Shown one piece after another: positions 37,487 through 46,534 of a stretch of 64,000 nucleotides of DNA; the stretch's first letter is position 1; every line of letters begins with the position of its first letter. The notes below the pieces were generated by a model. It ran no database searches. It was not told the DNA's origin and worked only from the letters and a program-made list of their open reading frames with translations. This DNA is from Herbiconiux flava (GTDB lineage: Bacteria; Actinomycetota; Actinomycetes; Actinomycetales; Microbacteriaceae). The stretch covers positions 2,480,001 through 2,544,000 of the forward strand of contig NZ_JACCBM010000001.1 in assembly GCF_013409865.1 (NCBI RefSeq). Direction: 5' to 3'. The position numbers were made by a program, and so were the translations under genes.

Positions 37487-38902
37487 GTGATCAAGCCCGA
37501 CCTCAGCCTCCCCATCCCCGAGACGCTCGGCGCCGTGCACTTCGTGGGCATCGGCGGAGCGGGCATGAGCGGCATCGCCCGGCTGTTCCAGGCCGCCGGC
37601 CTGACCGTCACCGGGTCCGACCGCAGCGACTCCAAGACGGCGGCGAAGCTGCGCGCGCTCGGCATCCCCGTGGCCGTCGGCCACGACGCCGCGAACGTCG
37701 GCGACGCCGACACCCTCGTCGTCACCAGCGCGCTCTGGCCCGACAACCCCGAGTACCTCACCGCGCAGGAGCGCGGGCTGACCGTGCTGCACCGCTCGCA
37801 GGCCCTCGCCTGGCTGACCAACCGCAAGCGCCTCGTCGCGGTCGCCGGCGCCCACGGCAAGACCACTTCGACCGGCATGATCGTCACCGGCCTGATCGGG
37901 CTGGACGCCGGGCCGAGCTTCGTCAACGGCGGGGTCATCTCCGAGCTCGGCACCAGCTCGGCCTTCGGCGACGGGGAGCTGTTCGTCGTCGAGGCCGACG
38001 AGAGCGACGGATCGTTCCTGCTCTACGACACGGCGGTCGCCCTGATCACCAACGTCGACCCCGACCACCTCGACCACTACGGCTCGGTCGAGGCCGTCGA
38101 GGACGCCTTCGTGACCTTCGCCGACGCGGCCTCCGAGCTCGTCGTCATCTCCTCCGACGACGCCGGCGCCCTGCGGGTGAAGAAGCGGCTCGCGCACCAG
38201 CGCGTGCTCAGCTTCGGCGAGGCGGCCGACGCCGACCTGCGGGTGCACTCGATCCAGACCGACGGGCCCGTGCGCTTCACCCTCGACTACGAGGGCGTCA
38301 GCTACCCGGCAGGCCTGCGGGTTCCCGGCCACCACAACGCGATCAACGCGGCCGGCGCGGTCGCCGTGCTGGTCGGTCTCGGCTTCGCTCCGGATGCGGC
38401 CATCGCCGCGGTGGGCGCGTTCGGCGGCACCGGCCGGCGGTTCGAGCTGCACGGCATCGTCGGCGGCGTGAGCGTCTACGACGACTACGCCCACCACCCC
38501 ACCGAGGTCGACGCGGCGCTGACCGCCGCGCGCACCGTCGTGGGCGAGGGCCGGATCATCGCCGTGCACCAGCCGCACCTGTACAGCCGCACGAAGCTGA
38601 TGGCGGGGGAGTTCGCCGAGACGCTCGAGCGAACCGCCGACTACACGATCGTGCTCGAGGTCTGCGGGGCCCGGGAGGACCCGATCCCCGGCGTCACCGG
38701 GGAGCTCGTCTCCTCGCGCTTCGACGACGCCTCGAAGGTCGCGTACGTCGACGACTGGGAGCGCGCCGCCGAGCACCTCGCCGGCGTGGCGCGCCCGGGT
38801 GACTTCGTCGTCACGCTGGGCTGCGGCGACGTCAACCTGATCGTGCCGCAGCTGCTCGAGCAGCTGGAGTCCCGCTCGGTCGCGGGCGTCGCCGGGGAGT
38901 GA
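37487..38902 (+). CDS. murC: UDP-N-acetylmuramate--L-alanine ligase
   Basis: A 471-residue Mur ligase that attaches L-Ala to UDP-MurNAc, the first peptide step. Motifs: [17 protein letters not shown], the ATP loop [17 protein letters not shown], the ENDESDGS-like [13 protein letters not shown], and [17 protein letters not shown] start with AAAGGG upstream. Its stop overlaps the ftsQ GTG start (GTGA). Confidence 0.97.
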   Translation: MIKPDLSLPIPETLGAVHFVGIGGAGMSGIARLFQAAGLTVTGSDRSDSKTAAKLRALGIPVAVGHDAANVGDADTLVVTSALWPDNPEYLTAQERGLTVLHRSQALAWLTNRKRLVAVAGAHGKTTSTGMIVTGLIGLDAGPSFVNGGVISELGTSSAFGDGELFVVEADESDGSFLLYDTAVALITNVDPDHLDHYGSVEAVEDAFVTFADAASELVVISSDDAGALRVKKRLAHQRVLSFGEAADADLRVHSIQTDGPVRFTLDYEGVSYPAGLRVPGHHNAINAAGAVAVLVGLGFAPDAAIAAVGAFGGTGRRFELHGIVGGVSVYDDYAHHPTEVDAALTAARTVVGEGRIIAVHQPHLYSRTKLMAGEFAETLERTADYTIVLEVCGAREDPIPGVTGELVSSRFDDASKVAYVDDWERAAEHLAGVARPGDFVVTLGCGDVNLIVPQLLEQLESRSVAGVAGE

Positions 38903-40005
38903 AGCGGCCTCCGGGCATCACCCCGCCCCCTCCACCTCCGCCGCCGGCCGCCGAGCCGCCGGCGGAGCGGCCGAAGCGGGCGCCGCGCGCGTCCCGGGCG
39001 ACCCCGGACGTCCGTCCGGCGGCCCCGTCGCGCCCATCGCGCTCGTCGGCCCCGTCGCGCTCGTCGGTCGCGTCCGGCGATCCGGACGCGACGGTGCCGA
39101 TCGACCTGACGCAGCCGATCGATCTCACCCAGCCGCTCGGCCGGACGCGCTCGGTGAAGCTGCCCACGGGGGGCCCCGCATCCACGACCGCGCCGGGCAC
39201 GGCGAAGCCGGCCTCGCGGCCCGCGCCGGCGACGAACGCCGATGCGAAGCGGCAGCTGCGCAAGGCCACCGCCGCCCGGCGCCGTTTCGAACGCTCCGAG
39301 GCCCGCCGGTTCACCCAGCGCTCCCGGCGCCGGCGGATCACCTGGATGATCGTGGGCGGTACGCTCGCGGGCCTCGTGCTCGTCGTGCTGCTCACCGCCT
39401 ATTCCCCGCTGCTCGCCGTGCGCCAACTCGCCGTCGAGGGCACCACCCGGCTCGACCCCGCGGCCGTCGGCACCGCGCTCGACGACCAGCTCGGCAAGCC
39501 GCTCGCCCTCGTCGACTACGGCGCGATCGAGCGCGACCTCGCCGGGTTCCCCTACATCGAGTCGTACTCGGTGGAGGCGCGCCCGCCCGACACCCTCGCC
39601 GTGCGCGTCGTGGAGCGTCGCCCCGTCGCACTGCTGCAGACCGCCACGGGCTTCGACCTGATCGACGCGGCGGGCGTCGTCGTGCAGCAGTCGGGGGAGC
39701 GCATCCCCGGCTTCCCCGTGCTCGACCTCACCGGCACCGAGATCGGCAGCCCGGGCTTCCAGGCCGCCGCGGCCGTGCTGATGTCGCTGCCCGACACCCT
39801 GCTGGCGCAGGTCGACCGGATCAGCGGCACCACGCCCGACAGCGTCACGATGGTGTTCGCCGGAGCCGGCCAGCGGGTCGTCTGGGGCGACGCCGAGGAG
39901 AGCGAGCTGAAGGCCCAGATCCTGCAGAAGCTGATCGCGACGCAGGATCCGGCGCTGCCGGTGGAGTACGACGTGTCGAGCCCGCAGAGTCCGGTCATCC
40001 GCTGA
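38899..40005 (+). CDS. ftsQ: Cell division protein FtsQ
   Basis: A 368-residue bitopic division protein. The first ~145 residues are a cytoplasmic Pro/Arg/Ser-rich tail with eight successive prolines and a short internal repeat ([12 protein letters not shown]). One membrane helix follows ([20 protein letters not shown]), then a POTRA domain ([20 protein letters not shown]) and the FtsQ beta domain ([20 protein letters not shown]). It scaffolds FtsL/DivIC and FtsWI at the septum. The unusually long disordered cytoplasmic tail could be a kinase target. Confidence 0.93.
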   Translation: MKRPPGITPPPPPPPPAAEPPAERPKRAPRASRATPDVRPAAPSRPSRSSAPSRSSVASGDPDATVPIDLTQPIDLTQPLGRTRSVKLPTGGPASTTAPGTAKPASRPAPATNADAKRQLRKATAARRRFERSEARRFTQRSRRRRITWMIVGGTLAGLVLVVLLTAYSPLLAVRQLAVEGTTRLDPAAVGTALDDQLGKPLALVDYGAIERDLAGFPYIESYSVEARPPDTLAVRVVERRPVALLQTATGFDLIDAAGVVVQQSGERIPGFPVLDLTGTEIGSPGFQAAAAVLMSLPDTLLAQVDRISGTTPDSVTMVFAGAGQRVVWGDAEESELKAQILQKLIATQDPALPVEYDVSSPQSPVIR

Positions 40006-40106
40006 CGGGCGCGGATCCGACGGATCCGATCGCGACACGCGGCGGTATTCGCAGCCGTGGGGAGCATCCTCCCGTAGCGTCGTCGTAGGAAATACATACT
40101 CGGAAT

Positions 40107-40133
40107 AACTTTAACTTTCAAGTCGAACTTTAA
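40107..40133 (+). promoter_or_regulatory. Repeated AACTTTAA elements in the ftsZ upstream region
   Basis: AACTTTAA occurs at 40,107-40,114 and 40,126-40,133, with a related AACTTTCA at 40,113. The second copy runs into TTAAGGTT, making an imperfect inverted repeat with the first. This is the most AT-rich stretch in the window and sits 21-47 bases before the ftsZ GTG; a TACATA box at 40,093 may be a -10. Candidate site for a division regulator such as FtsR. Confidence 0.45.
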
Positions 40134-40153
40134 GGTTCCAGCGGAGGCCGGAC

Positions 40154-41377
40154 GTGACTTCAAACCAGAACTACCTCGCCGTGATCAAGGTCGTCGGTAT
40201 CGGCGGCGGTGGCGTCAACGCCGTCAACCGCATGATCGAACTCGGGCTCCGCGGAGTCGAGTTCATCGCCATCAACACGGATGCGCAGGCGCTCCTGATG
40301 AGCGACGCCGACGTCAAGCTCGACGTCGGCCGCGAGATCACCCGCGGCCTCGGTGCCGGGGCCGACCCGGAGGTCGGCCGTCGTGCGGCAGAAGACCACG
40401 CGGAGGAGATCGAGGAGGCCCTCGCGGGCGCCGACATGGTCTTCGTCACCGCCGGAGAGGGTGGTGGAACGGGCACCGGAGGCGCGCCCGTCGTGGCCCG
40501 GATCGCGAAGTCCATCGGCGCGCTCACCATCGGTGTCGTCACGAAGCCCTTCGGCTTCGAAGGCAAGCGTCGCGCGGCGCAGGCCGAAGACGGTGTCGCC
40601 ACCCTGAAGAACGAGGTCGACACCCTCATCGTCGTGCCGAACGACCGCCTCCTGGAGATCAGCGACCGCGGCATCAGCATGCTCGAGGCCTTCTCGACGG
40701 CCGACCAGGTGCTGCTCGCCGGTGTGCAGGGCATCACCGACCTGATCACCACCCCCGGCCTGATCAACCTCGACTTCGCCGACGTCAAGTCGGTCATGCA
40801 GGGCGCGGGCTCCGCGCTGATGGGAATCGGCTCGTCGAGGGGAGCCGACCGCGCCATCAAGGCCGCCGAGCTCGCCGTGGCCTCGCCGCTGCTCGAGGCG
40901 TCCATCGACGGCGCCCACGGCGTGCTGCTGTCGATCCAGGGCGGCTCGAACCTCGGAATCTTCGAGATCAACGACGCCGCGAAGCTCGTGCAGGACGCGG
41001 TGCACCCCGAGGCGAACATCATCTTCGGTGCGGTCATCGACGACACCCTGGGCGACGAGGTGCGCGTCACCGTCATCGCCGCCGGGTTCGACGGCGGCGA
41101 GCCGAACGCGAACACCCCGGCGGTCGAGTCGCGTCGCGGCAGCTTCGTCGGCAACGCCGAGGAGGTCGACCCGTTCGGCCGCGGCGGCGCCGGCACGGCG
41201 ACCCTGCGCCGCGACCAGCGCGCCGAGCCCGCCGAGGAGGCGCCCGCCGCCGCCCCCGCCCCGGCTCAGCACTGGTCGACCCCGTCGGCCGACCTCGGCC
41301 TCACCGGTGCCGTCGCACTCGACCCGGCCTCGGAAGACGACGACGCCGACCTCGACGTCCCGGACTTCCTCAAGTGA
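40154..41377 (+). CDS. ftsZ: Cell division protein FtsZ
   Basis: A 407-residue tubulin-like GTPase that forms the Z-ring. It has the tubulin signature [18 protein letters not shown], the N-terminal [17 protein letters not shown] and the synergy loop [11 protein letters not shown]. An acidic and Ala/Pro-rich linker leads to the C-terminal peptide DLDVPDFLK, which binds SepF and other partners. GGAGG precedes the GTG start. It has its own 148-base upstream region with AT-rich repeats. Confidence 0.98.
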   Translation: MTSNQNYLAVIKVVGIGGGGVNAVNRMIELGLRGVEFIAINTDAQALLMSDADVKLDVGREITRGLGAGADPEVGRRAAEDHAEEIEEALAGADMVFVTAGEGGGTGTGGAPVVARIAKSIGALTIGVVTKPFGFEGKRRAAQAEDGVATLKNEVDTLIVVPNDRLLEISDRGISMLEAFSTADQVLLAGVQGITDLITTPGLINLDFADVKSVMQGAGSALMGIGSSRGADRAIKAAELAVASPLLEASIDGAHGVLLSIQGGSNLGIFEINDAAKLVQDAVHPEANIIFGAVIDDTLGDEVRVTVIAAGFDGGEPNANTPAVESRRGSFVGNAEEVDPFGRGGAGTATLRRDQRAEPAEEAPAAAPAPAQHWSTPSADLGLTGAVALDPASEDDDADLDVPDFLK

Positions 41378-41399
41378 CCGACTTCCTCGAGTAGTGACC
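41363..41399 (+). repeat. Duplication of the ftsZ stop / next-gene start junction
   Basis: GACTTCCTCAAGTGACC (41,363-41,379) is followed directly by GACTTCCTCGAGTAGTGACC (41,380-41,399): the same 17 bases with one substitution and a three-base AGT insertion. The first copy holds the ftsZ stop; the second holds the GTG start of the next gene. Confidence 0.85.
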
Positions 41400-42080
41400 G
41401 AGCCCACTCCCGCGGAGCGGGTCGAGCGCGTCGAATCCGAGATATCGGAGGCGGCGCGCTCCGCCGGTCGTGCTCGCGACGAGCTGACCCTCATCGCGGT
41501 CACCAAGTTCCACCCGGCGTCGCTCGTTCGCGAACTGCACGCCGCCGGCCTCCGCGACTTCGGCGAGAACCGCCACCGGGAGGCGCGCGAGAAGGCCGCC
41601 GAACTCGCCGACCTCGAGCTCGGCTGGCACTTCGTCGGCCAGCTGCAGACCAAGAAGGCCCGCCAGGCCCGCGAGTACGCCTCGGTGCTGCACTCGCTCG
41701 ACCGGGAGGCCCTCGTCGACGCCCTGGCCGTCCCCGCCGAGGGCGACGGCCCGCTCGACGCGTTCCTGCAGGTTAACCTCACCGACGACCCCGAGCGCGG
41801 GGGAGTGCGGCCCGAGGAGGCGGAGGCCCTCGCCGAACGGGTGGCCGGCGCATCCGGACTGCGCCTGCTCGGCGTGATGGCGGTCGCGCCCCTCGACGAG
41901 GAGCCGCGTGCCGCCTTCGCCCGGCTGCGGACGGTCGGCGACCGTGTGCGCACCGTCGTGCCCGAGGCGCGCTGGATGTCGGCCGGAATGTCGAACGACT
42001 TCGCCGAGGCGATCGCCGAGGGCGCGACACACCTGCGCATCGGGACGGCAATCACCGGAAATCGCCCGCCCCGCGATTAA
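41394..42080 (+). CDS. YggS-family pyridoxal phosphate homeostasis protein
   Basis: A 228-residue PLP-binding protein with an alanine-racemase-like N-terminal barrel. Its PLP Lys is in [13 protein letters not shown], and it has [26 protein letters not shown] and [20 protein letters not shown] with RIGTAITG. The family keeps free PLP levels safe and has no known enzymatic reaction. It is placed between ftsZ and sepF as in most actinobacteria. The GTG start lies in the duplicated ftsZ end. Confidence 0.93.
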   Translation: MTEPTPAERVERVESEISEAARSAGRARDELTLIAVTKFHPASLVRELHAAGLRDFGENRHREAREKAAELADLELGWHFVGQLQTKKARQAREYASVLHSLDREALVDALAVPAEGDGPLDAFLQVNLTDDPERGGVRPEEAEALAERVAGASGLRLLGVMAVAPLDEEPRAAFARLRTVGDRVRTVVPEARWMSAGMSNDFAEAIAEGATHLRIGTAITGNRPPRD

Positions 42081-42120
42081 TCTCGGGGTAGGAAGAACAC
42101 GCACCCAACCGGAGGTTCCG

Positions 42121-42630
42121 ATGGCCAACCCGCTCCGCAAGACCATGGTCTACCTGGGACTCGCCGACGAGGAGCTCGACTACGAGACTCCCGCCGCCGA
42201 GCCGCAGCGACAGGCGCCCGTCGCGCCCGTGCCGCATCCCCAGGCAGCTCCCAGCCAGGCTCCGGCGCCCCAGGCCACCCGCGCCCCGGTCACCCCCCTC
42301 CGCAAGACCTCGCACACCTCTCAGACGAAGAATGTGGCTCCTGCTGAAATGAACGAAATCCTCACCGTGCACCCCAAGCAGTACAAGGATGCCCAGGTCA
42401 TCGCCGAGAACTTCCGCGAAGGCATCCCGGTCATCATGAACCTGTCGCAGATGACGGATGCCGATGCGCGCCGTCTGATCGACTTCGCCGGCGGCCTCTC
42501 GCAGGGCCTCTACGGCAAGATCGAGCGCGTCACCAGCAAGGTCTTCCTGCTCTCGCCGTCGCACGTCTCGGTCTCCGGGGACGCCGGTGGCGAGGCCCGT
42601 GCGGAGTCGTCCTTCTTCGTCCAGTCATAA
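42121..42630 (+). CDS. sepF: Cell division protein SepF
   Basis: A 169-residue Z-ring membrane tether. The N-terminal amphipathic region ([18 protein letters not shown]) is followed by a Pro/Ala/Gln-rich linker and the C-terminal SepF domain ([53 protein letters not shown]). It binds the FtsZ C-terminal peptide and, since ftsA is absent from this cluster, is probably the main anchor. GGAGG precedes the ATG. Confidence 0.95.
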   Translation: MANPLRKTMVYLGLADEELDYETPAAEPQRQAPVAPVPHPQAAPSQAPAPQATRAPVTPLRKTSHTSQTKNVAPAEMNEILTVHPKQYKDAQVIAENFREGIPVIMNLSQMTDADARRLIDFAGGLSQGLYGKIERVTSKVFLLSPSHVSVSGDAGGEARAESSFFVQS

Positions 42631-42637
42631 TTGCTGA

Positions 42638-42943
42638 GTGGGTTCACTCGTAGCGATCATCGCGACCGTCGTCTATTTCGCGCTGCTGCTGTACTTCTTC
42701 CTGATGTGGGGTCGATTCATCCTCGACCTCGTCCGGACGGTCCGCCGTGACTGGCGGCCCACCGGCGCGCTCCTGGTGGTGGCGGAGGCGGCCTACACGG
42801 TCACCGACCCTCCCATCCGGTTCTTCCGGCGCATCATCCCGCCGCTGCGCGTGGGCCCCGTGGCCCTCGACTTCGGCTGGAGCATCGTGATGCTCATCGT
42901 GATCATCGGCCTCTCGGTCACGGGCTTCCTGCGCGCATCCTGA
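42638..42943 (+). CDS. YggT-family membrane protein
   Basis: A 101-residue membrane protein with two hydrophobic segments (about 4-26 and 77-97) separated by LVRTVRRDWRPTGALLVVAE and the conserved VTDPPIRFFRRIIPPLRVG. The family is regularly found between sepF and divIVA and has been linked to cell shape or division, but its mechanism is unknown. The GTG start lies seven bases after the sepF stop with a poor ribosome site, so coupling is likely. Confidence 0.9.
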   Translation: MGSLVAIIATVVYFALLLYFFLMWGRFILDLVRTVRRDWRPTGALLVVAEAAYTVTDPPIRFFRRIIPPLRVGPVALDFGWSIVMLIVIIGLSVTGFLRAS

Positions 42944-43035
42944 GGCTCGGCCATGTGCCCCGACCGGGGGCGCATGTAGTCTGAAAGCACTCGCACCGCC
43001 CCGATCGACCCGTTCATGGGACGTTCGCCAGGAAT

Positions 43036-43053
43036 GTTGCTACGGTTAGCAAC
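43036..43053. promoter_or_regulatory. Perfect inverted repeat upstream of divIVA
   Basis: GTTGCTA (43,036-43,042), four bases, then TAGCAAC (43,047-43,053): a perfect seven-base inverted repeat 41 bases before the divIVA ATG. TTGCTA could serve as a -35 with TTATCA (43,057) as a rough -10. An operator or promoter element is likely. Confidence 0.4.
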
Positions 43054-43093
43054 GCGTTATCACTGTCTGTCAGAGCAATAAAGGTGGAAGACC

Positions 43094-43732
43094 ATGGCGT
43101 TAACTCCGGAAGATGTTGTTAACAAGAGATTTTCTCAGACCAAGTTCCGTGAAGGATACGACCAGGACGAGGTCGACGACTTCCTCGACGAGGTCGTGGT
43201 CGAGCTCCGTCGTCTGACGCAGGAGAACGAGGAGCTGAAGGCCCAGCTCGAGAGCGGCTCCGCTCCCGTCGCCGCCGCTCCCGCCGCTGCGGAGGAGACC
43301 CCGGCCCCCGCGCCCGTCGCCGAGGTGCCCGCTCCCGTCGCCGCGGCTCCCGCCGCCGTCCCCGCGCCGGCTCCGGCCGCCGAGGTCGAGGACGAGTCGG
43401 TCTCCACGACGAACCTGCTCCAGCTGGCCCGTCGTCTGCACGACGAGCACGTCAAGGAGGGTGCCGACAAGCGTGACGCCCTCATCGCCGAGGGTCACGC
43501 CACCGCCGCGCGCATCGTCGCCGAGGCCGAGACCAAGCAGCGCAACGAGCTCGCCCGACTCAACCAGGAGAAGGCCGGCATCGAGCACCGCATCGACGAG
43601 CTGCGCACCTTCGAGAAGGACTACCGCGCCGGCCTCAAGAGCTACATCGAGGACCAGCTGAAAGACCTGACCTCCTCGAGCGTCGACAACGAGAAGACCC
43701 CGTCCTCCAGCTTCAGCGGCTTTGGCGGATAG
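43094..43732 (+). CDS. wag31: DivIVA/Wag31 polar growth protein
   Basis: A 212-residue coiled-coil protein. It has the DivIVA N-terminal membrane-curvature domain MALTPEDVVNKRFSQTKFRE and DEVDDFLDEVVVELRRLT, then an Ala/Pro/Val-rich linker (about 55-100) and a second coiled coil (LLQLARRLHDEHVKEGADKR to RHRIDELRTFEKDY). It recruits the growth machinery to the poles in actinobacteria and is a known target of PknA/PknB-type kinases. AAGGTGGAAG precedes the ATG. Its end overlaps lspA by 11 bases. Confidence 0.96.
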   Translation: MALTPEDVVNKRFSQTKFREGYDQDEVDDFLDEVVVELRRLTQENEELKAQLESGSAPVAAAPAAAEETPAPAPVAEVPAPVAAAPAAVPAPAPAAEVEDESVSTTNLLQLARRLHDEHVKEGADKRDALIAEGHATAARIVAEAETKQRNELARLNQEKAGIEHRIDELRTFEKDYRAGLKSYIEDQLKDLTSSSVDNEKTPSSSFSGFGG

Positions 43733-44327
43733 TCGGACCCAGAAGGCTCGCCCCCGGGTACTGATCGTTCTGGCGGTCGTCGCAGCTGCGGCGATCGCCA
43801 TCGATCAGTTCACGAAGTTCCTCGTGGTCTCGAACCTCGAACTGGGTGAGGTCGTCCCCGTCGTGGGCGACCTCATCCAGTTCCGTTTCGTGAAGAACTC
43901 CGGCGCCGCCTTCTCGATCGGCAACGCGTACACCTGGATCTTCTCGATCCTGGCGGCCGCCGTCACCGTGGTGATCATCTGGTTCGCCCGCCGCATCCGT
44001 TCGCTCGCGTGGGCCTGGGTGTTCGGGCTGCTGCTCGGCGGCACGATCGGCAACCTGATCGACCGGCTGTTCCGGGAGCCCGGCTTCGGCGTCGGTCACG
44101 TCATCGACTTCCTCACCATCCCGCTGCTGCCGGCGATCTTCAACGTCGCCGACGTGTGCATCTCGGGCGCCATGGTGCTGTTCCTGATCCTCACCCTCCG
44201 CGGGGTGGGGCTCGACGGCACCCGCGGCGAGAAGCCCGCGGTCTCTTCGGAGGCCGAGCCCGAGGCCGGGGCCGAGCCCGAGGCCGCGCCCGGGGCCGAC
44301 CCTCTGGCCGAGCCGGAGAAGTCGTAG
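43722..44327 (+). CDS. lspA: Lipoprotein signal peptidase
   Basis: A 201-residue, four-helix aspartic protease that cuts prolipoproteins before the lipidated Cys. Catalytic Asp114 (GNLIDRLF) and Asp144 (NVADVCIS) are both present, with [10 protein letters not shown]. After the last helix is an extra ~40-residue tail rich in Glu, Ala, Pro and Gly ([16 protein letters not shown]). The TTG at 43,722 lies within the divIVA end and gives a family-like start ([12 protein letters not shown]). Its substrates would include the lipoprotein amine oxidase at 4,230-5,759. Confidence 0.93.
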   Translation: MADSRTQKARPRVLIVLAVVAAAAIAIDQFTKFLVVSNLELGEVVPVVGDLIQFRFVKNSGAAFSIGNAYTWIFSILAAAVTVVIIWFARRIRSLAWAWVFGLLLGGTIGNLIDRLFREPGFGVGHVIDFLTIPLLPAIFNVADVCISGAMVLFLILTLRGVGLDGTRGEKPAVSSEAEPEAGAEPEAAPGADPLAEPEKS

Positions 44328-44329
44328 CG

Positions 44330-45250
44330 ATGGAGTCCCGCACCCTTCCCGTCCCCGACGGCCTCGACGGCACCCGCGTCGACGCCGGCATCGCCAAGCT
44401 GCTCGGCTTCTCGCGCACCTTCGCCGCCGAGGTCGTCGACGCCGGCAGTGTCAGCGTCGACGGCCGGCCGGTCGGCAAGAGCGACCGGCTGCGGCGCGAC
44501 ACCTGGCTCTCGGTCGAGTGGGCTCCCAAGGAGGAGCCGCGCATCGTGCCGGTGATCGTGCCCGAGCTCGACGTGGTCTACGACGACGACGACATCATCG
44601 TGGTCGACAAGCCCGTCGGGGTGGCCGCGCATCCCTCGGTCGGGTGGGACGGCCCCACCGTGCTCGGCGCCCTCGCCGGCGCCGGCTACCGCATCGCCAC
44701 GAGCGGCGCTGCCGAGCGAGCGGGCATCGTGCACCGCCTCGACGCGGGCACGAGCGGCCTGATGGTCGTCGCGAAGAGCGAGGAGGCCTACACCTGGCTG
44801 AAGCGCCTCTTCCACGACCGCGAGGTCGACAAGATCTACCATGCCCTGGTGCAGGGCCACCCCGACCCCTTCGCAGGCACCATCGACGCCCCGATCGGCC
44901 GGCACCCGCGGTCCGACTGGAAGTTCGCGGTCACCGCCGACGGCAAGCACTCCATCACCCACTACGAGACGCTCGAGGCGTTCCGGGCGGCGACGCTGCT
45001 CGAGATCCATCTCGAGACCGGGCGCACGCATCAGATCCGGGTTCACATGGCCGCCCAGCGGCATCCGTGCGTCGGCGACTCGACGTACGGCGCCGACCCG
45101 GTGCTGTCGGCGCGGCTCGGGCTCGCCCGGCAGTGGCTGCACGCGATGCGGCTGGGCTTCGTGCATCCGCGCACCCGCGAGTACGTCTCGTTCGAGAGCC
45201 ACTACCCGGCCGACCTGCAGCACGCGCTCGACGTCGTGCGAAACGACTAG
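44330..45250 (+). CDS. RluA-family ribosomal pseudouridine synthase
   Basis: A 306-residue enzyme with an N-terminal S4-like RNA-binding domain ([20 protein letters not shown]) and the RluA catalytic domain. Key blocks are [16 protein letters not shown], the active-site [18 protein letters not shown] (catalytic Asp) and [13 protein letters not shown]. It isomerises specific uridines in 23S rRNA (RluD type is most likely from domain order and its usual position after lspA). The ATG is two bases after the lspA stop. Confidence 0.94.
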   Translation: MESRTLPVPDGLDGTRVDAGIAKLLGFSRTFAAEVVDAGSVSVDGRPVGKSDRLRRDTWLSVEWAPKEEPRIVPVIVPELDVVYDDDDIIVVDKPVGVAAHPSVGWDGPTVLGALAGAGYRIATSGAAERAGIVHRLDAGTSGLMVVAKSEEAYTWLKRLFHDREVDKIYHALVQGHPDPFAGTIDAPIGRHPRSDWKFAVTADGKHSITHYETLEAFRAATLLEIHLETGRTHQIRVHMAAQRHPCVGDSTYGADPVLSARLGLARQWLHAMRLGFVHPRTREYVSFESHYPADLQHALDVVRND

Positions 45251-45252
45251 GC

Positions 45253-45316
45253 GGCCCCAGGGCTGGCCGGCCTCAGGGCTGGCCGGCCGCAGGGCTGCTC
45301 GGCCTCAGGGCAGCAG
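45253..45316. repeat. Four tandem 16-base repeats over the end of the MDR oxidoreductase gene
   Basis: Four units of 16 bases follow each other without gap: GGCCCCAGGGCTGGCC, GGCCTCAGGGCTGGCC, GGCCGCAGGGCTGCTC and GGCCTCAGGGCAGCAG. The last unit contains the stop (TCA at 45,305-45,307, read on the minus strand) and final codons of the oxidoreductase gene; the other three fill the gap to the convergent pseudouridine synthase gene. Confidence 0.85.
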
Positions 45317-46444
45317 CACCACGAGCTTCGTCGCCGAGACGCCGGCGCGCATCCGGTCGAGGGCGGGCTGGATGCTCGGCAGCCCGGTTCCCACCACCTC
45401 CGCCCGGGGCAGCACCCGGTGGCGGCCCTCGGCGAGGGCGGCCGGGAGATGGTCGGTCCAGAGCATCCGGCCCACCTCGTTCGAGGCGAGCGTGCTGCCC
45501 CAGACGAAGCGCGCGCGGATGCCGTGACGGAGGCAGCGCAGCTGGAGCGCGGCGTTGCCCGCGACGAGGCGCGCGATCATGGCGGCGCGGCGGCGGGAGA
45601 GGCCAGGACGGCGGGGCTGGTCGAAGAACGAGACCGAGGGGCTGGCGAGGGCGACCCGCTTCGCCCCGGTGGCGGCGGCGATCGCGACGCACGGCTCAGC
45701 CGACCCGGTCGCGATGGCGAGTACGCCGGCCACCGGCTGCCCGCCGACGGCCGTGACCACCTTCGCCACCACGTCGCGGTCCCGGTAGTCGATCGTCGCG
45801 TCTGCGCCGAGCTCGCGCAGCAGCGCGTGGTTCGCGGGGGAGGCGGTGGCGACGACGCGGTAGCCGGCCGCGACCGCGAGCTGCACGGCGTTCAGGCCGA
45901 CGCTCGTCGCGCCGCCCCACACCACCACCGTCTCCCCGCGCGGGGTCACCTCGCCGGGTGCGGTCTGCGGATGCGCGAGCCCGAGCTGGTCGCTCTGGAA
46001 GAGTGCCACGGCCGCCGTCGAGACCGCGAGGGGCAGCGCCGCCGCGTCCTCGAAGGACGAGCCGGCCGGGATCGGGGCGGTCAGCGCCTCCTCGAGCAGG
46101 ACGTGCTGCTGGAAGCCGCCCTCTCCGACGTGGTCGCGGCCCTTCTCGATACCCAGGGCGTAGCCGACCACGCGGTCGCCCTTCGCGAACCGAGTCACCC
46201 CGGCGCCCACGGCGACCACCTCGCCGGCGACATCCTCGCCGAGTACGGCGGGGGCGTCGAGCCAGCGGTACATCATCCGGCCGTTGGACTGGATGACGGC
46301 GTCGAGCGGGTTGATCGCGACGGCGCGCGCTCGCACGACGAGCTGGGTCGGGCCGGCGACCGGGAAGGGCGACTCGCGCACGGTGACATCGGCATAAGGA
46401 GTGTCGAGCCAGGCGGCGGTGTTCGGGGGAGTGCTGACGGGCAT
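45305..46444 (-). CDS. Zinc-independent MDR-family oxidoreductase (quinone oxidoreductase-like)
   Basis: A 379-residue medium-chain dehydrogenase/reductase. The GroES-like N-terminal half contains AINPLDAVIQSNG and LGEDVAGEVVAVGAGVTRF; the Rossmann half has VVVWGGATSVGLNAVQLAVA for NADPH and DATIDYRD. Catalytic and structural zinc Cys are lacking, so quinones or enones are likelier substrates than alcohols. ATG 46,444 was chosen for the GGAG upstream; a longer start at 46,489 would run into the operators. It is divergent from the TetR gene and probably repressed by it. Confidence 0.88.
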   Translation of the reverse strand: MPVSTPPNTAAWLDTPYADVTVRESPFPVAGPTQLVVRARAVAINPLDAVIQSNGRMMYRWLDAPAVLGEDVAGEVVAVGAGVTRFAKGDRVVGYALGIEKGRDHVGEGGFQQHVLLEEALTAPIPAGSSFEDAAALPLAVSTAAVALFQSDQLGLAHPQTAPGEVTPRGETVVVWGGATSVGLNAVQLAVAAGYRVVATASPANHALLRELGADATIDYRDRDVVAKVVTAVGGQPVAGVLAIATGSAEPCVAIAAATGAKRVALASPSVSFFDQPRRPGLSRRRAAMIARLVAGNAALQLRCLRHGIRARFVWGSTLASNEVGRMLWTDHLPAALAEGRHRVLPRAEVVGTGLPSIQPALDRMRAGVSATKLVVLLP

Positions 46445-46482
46445 CCGGTTCTCCAGAGGGGTTCGGTCGAGCGGGACGGGTG

Positions 46483-46523
46483 ATGACATCGCGTGTCATA
46501 GACATGATGACACGGAATGTCGT
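46483..46523. promoter_or_regulatory. Twin TetR-type operators
   Basis: ATGACA-N5-TGTCAT (46,483-46,499, perfect palindrome) and ATGACA-N5-TGTCGT (46,507-46,523, one mismatch), centres 24 bases apart, lie in the gap between the divergent oxidoreductase and TetR genes. They would let the repressor control both genes. Confidence 0.75.
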
Positions 46524-46534
46524 AAAGTGGGCGG

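Noticed and set aside
39100..39145. Internal repeat in ftsQ encoding [12 protein letters not shown].
   Set aside because: A short low-complexity repeat in a disordered tail; not evidence of a separate element.
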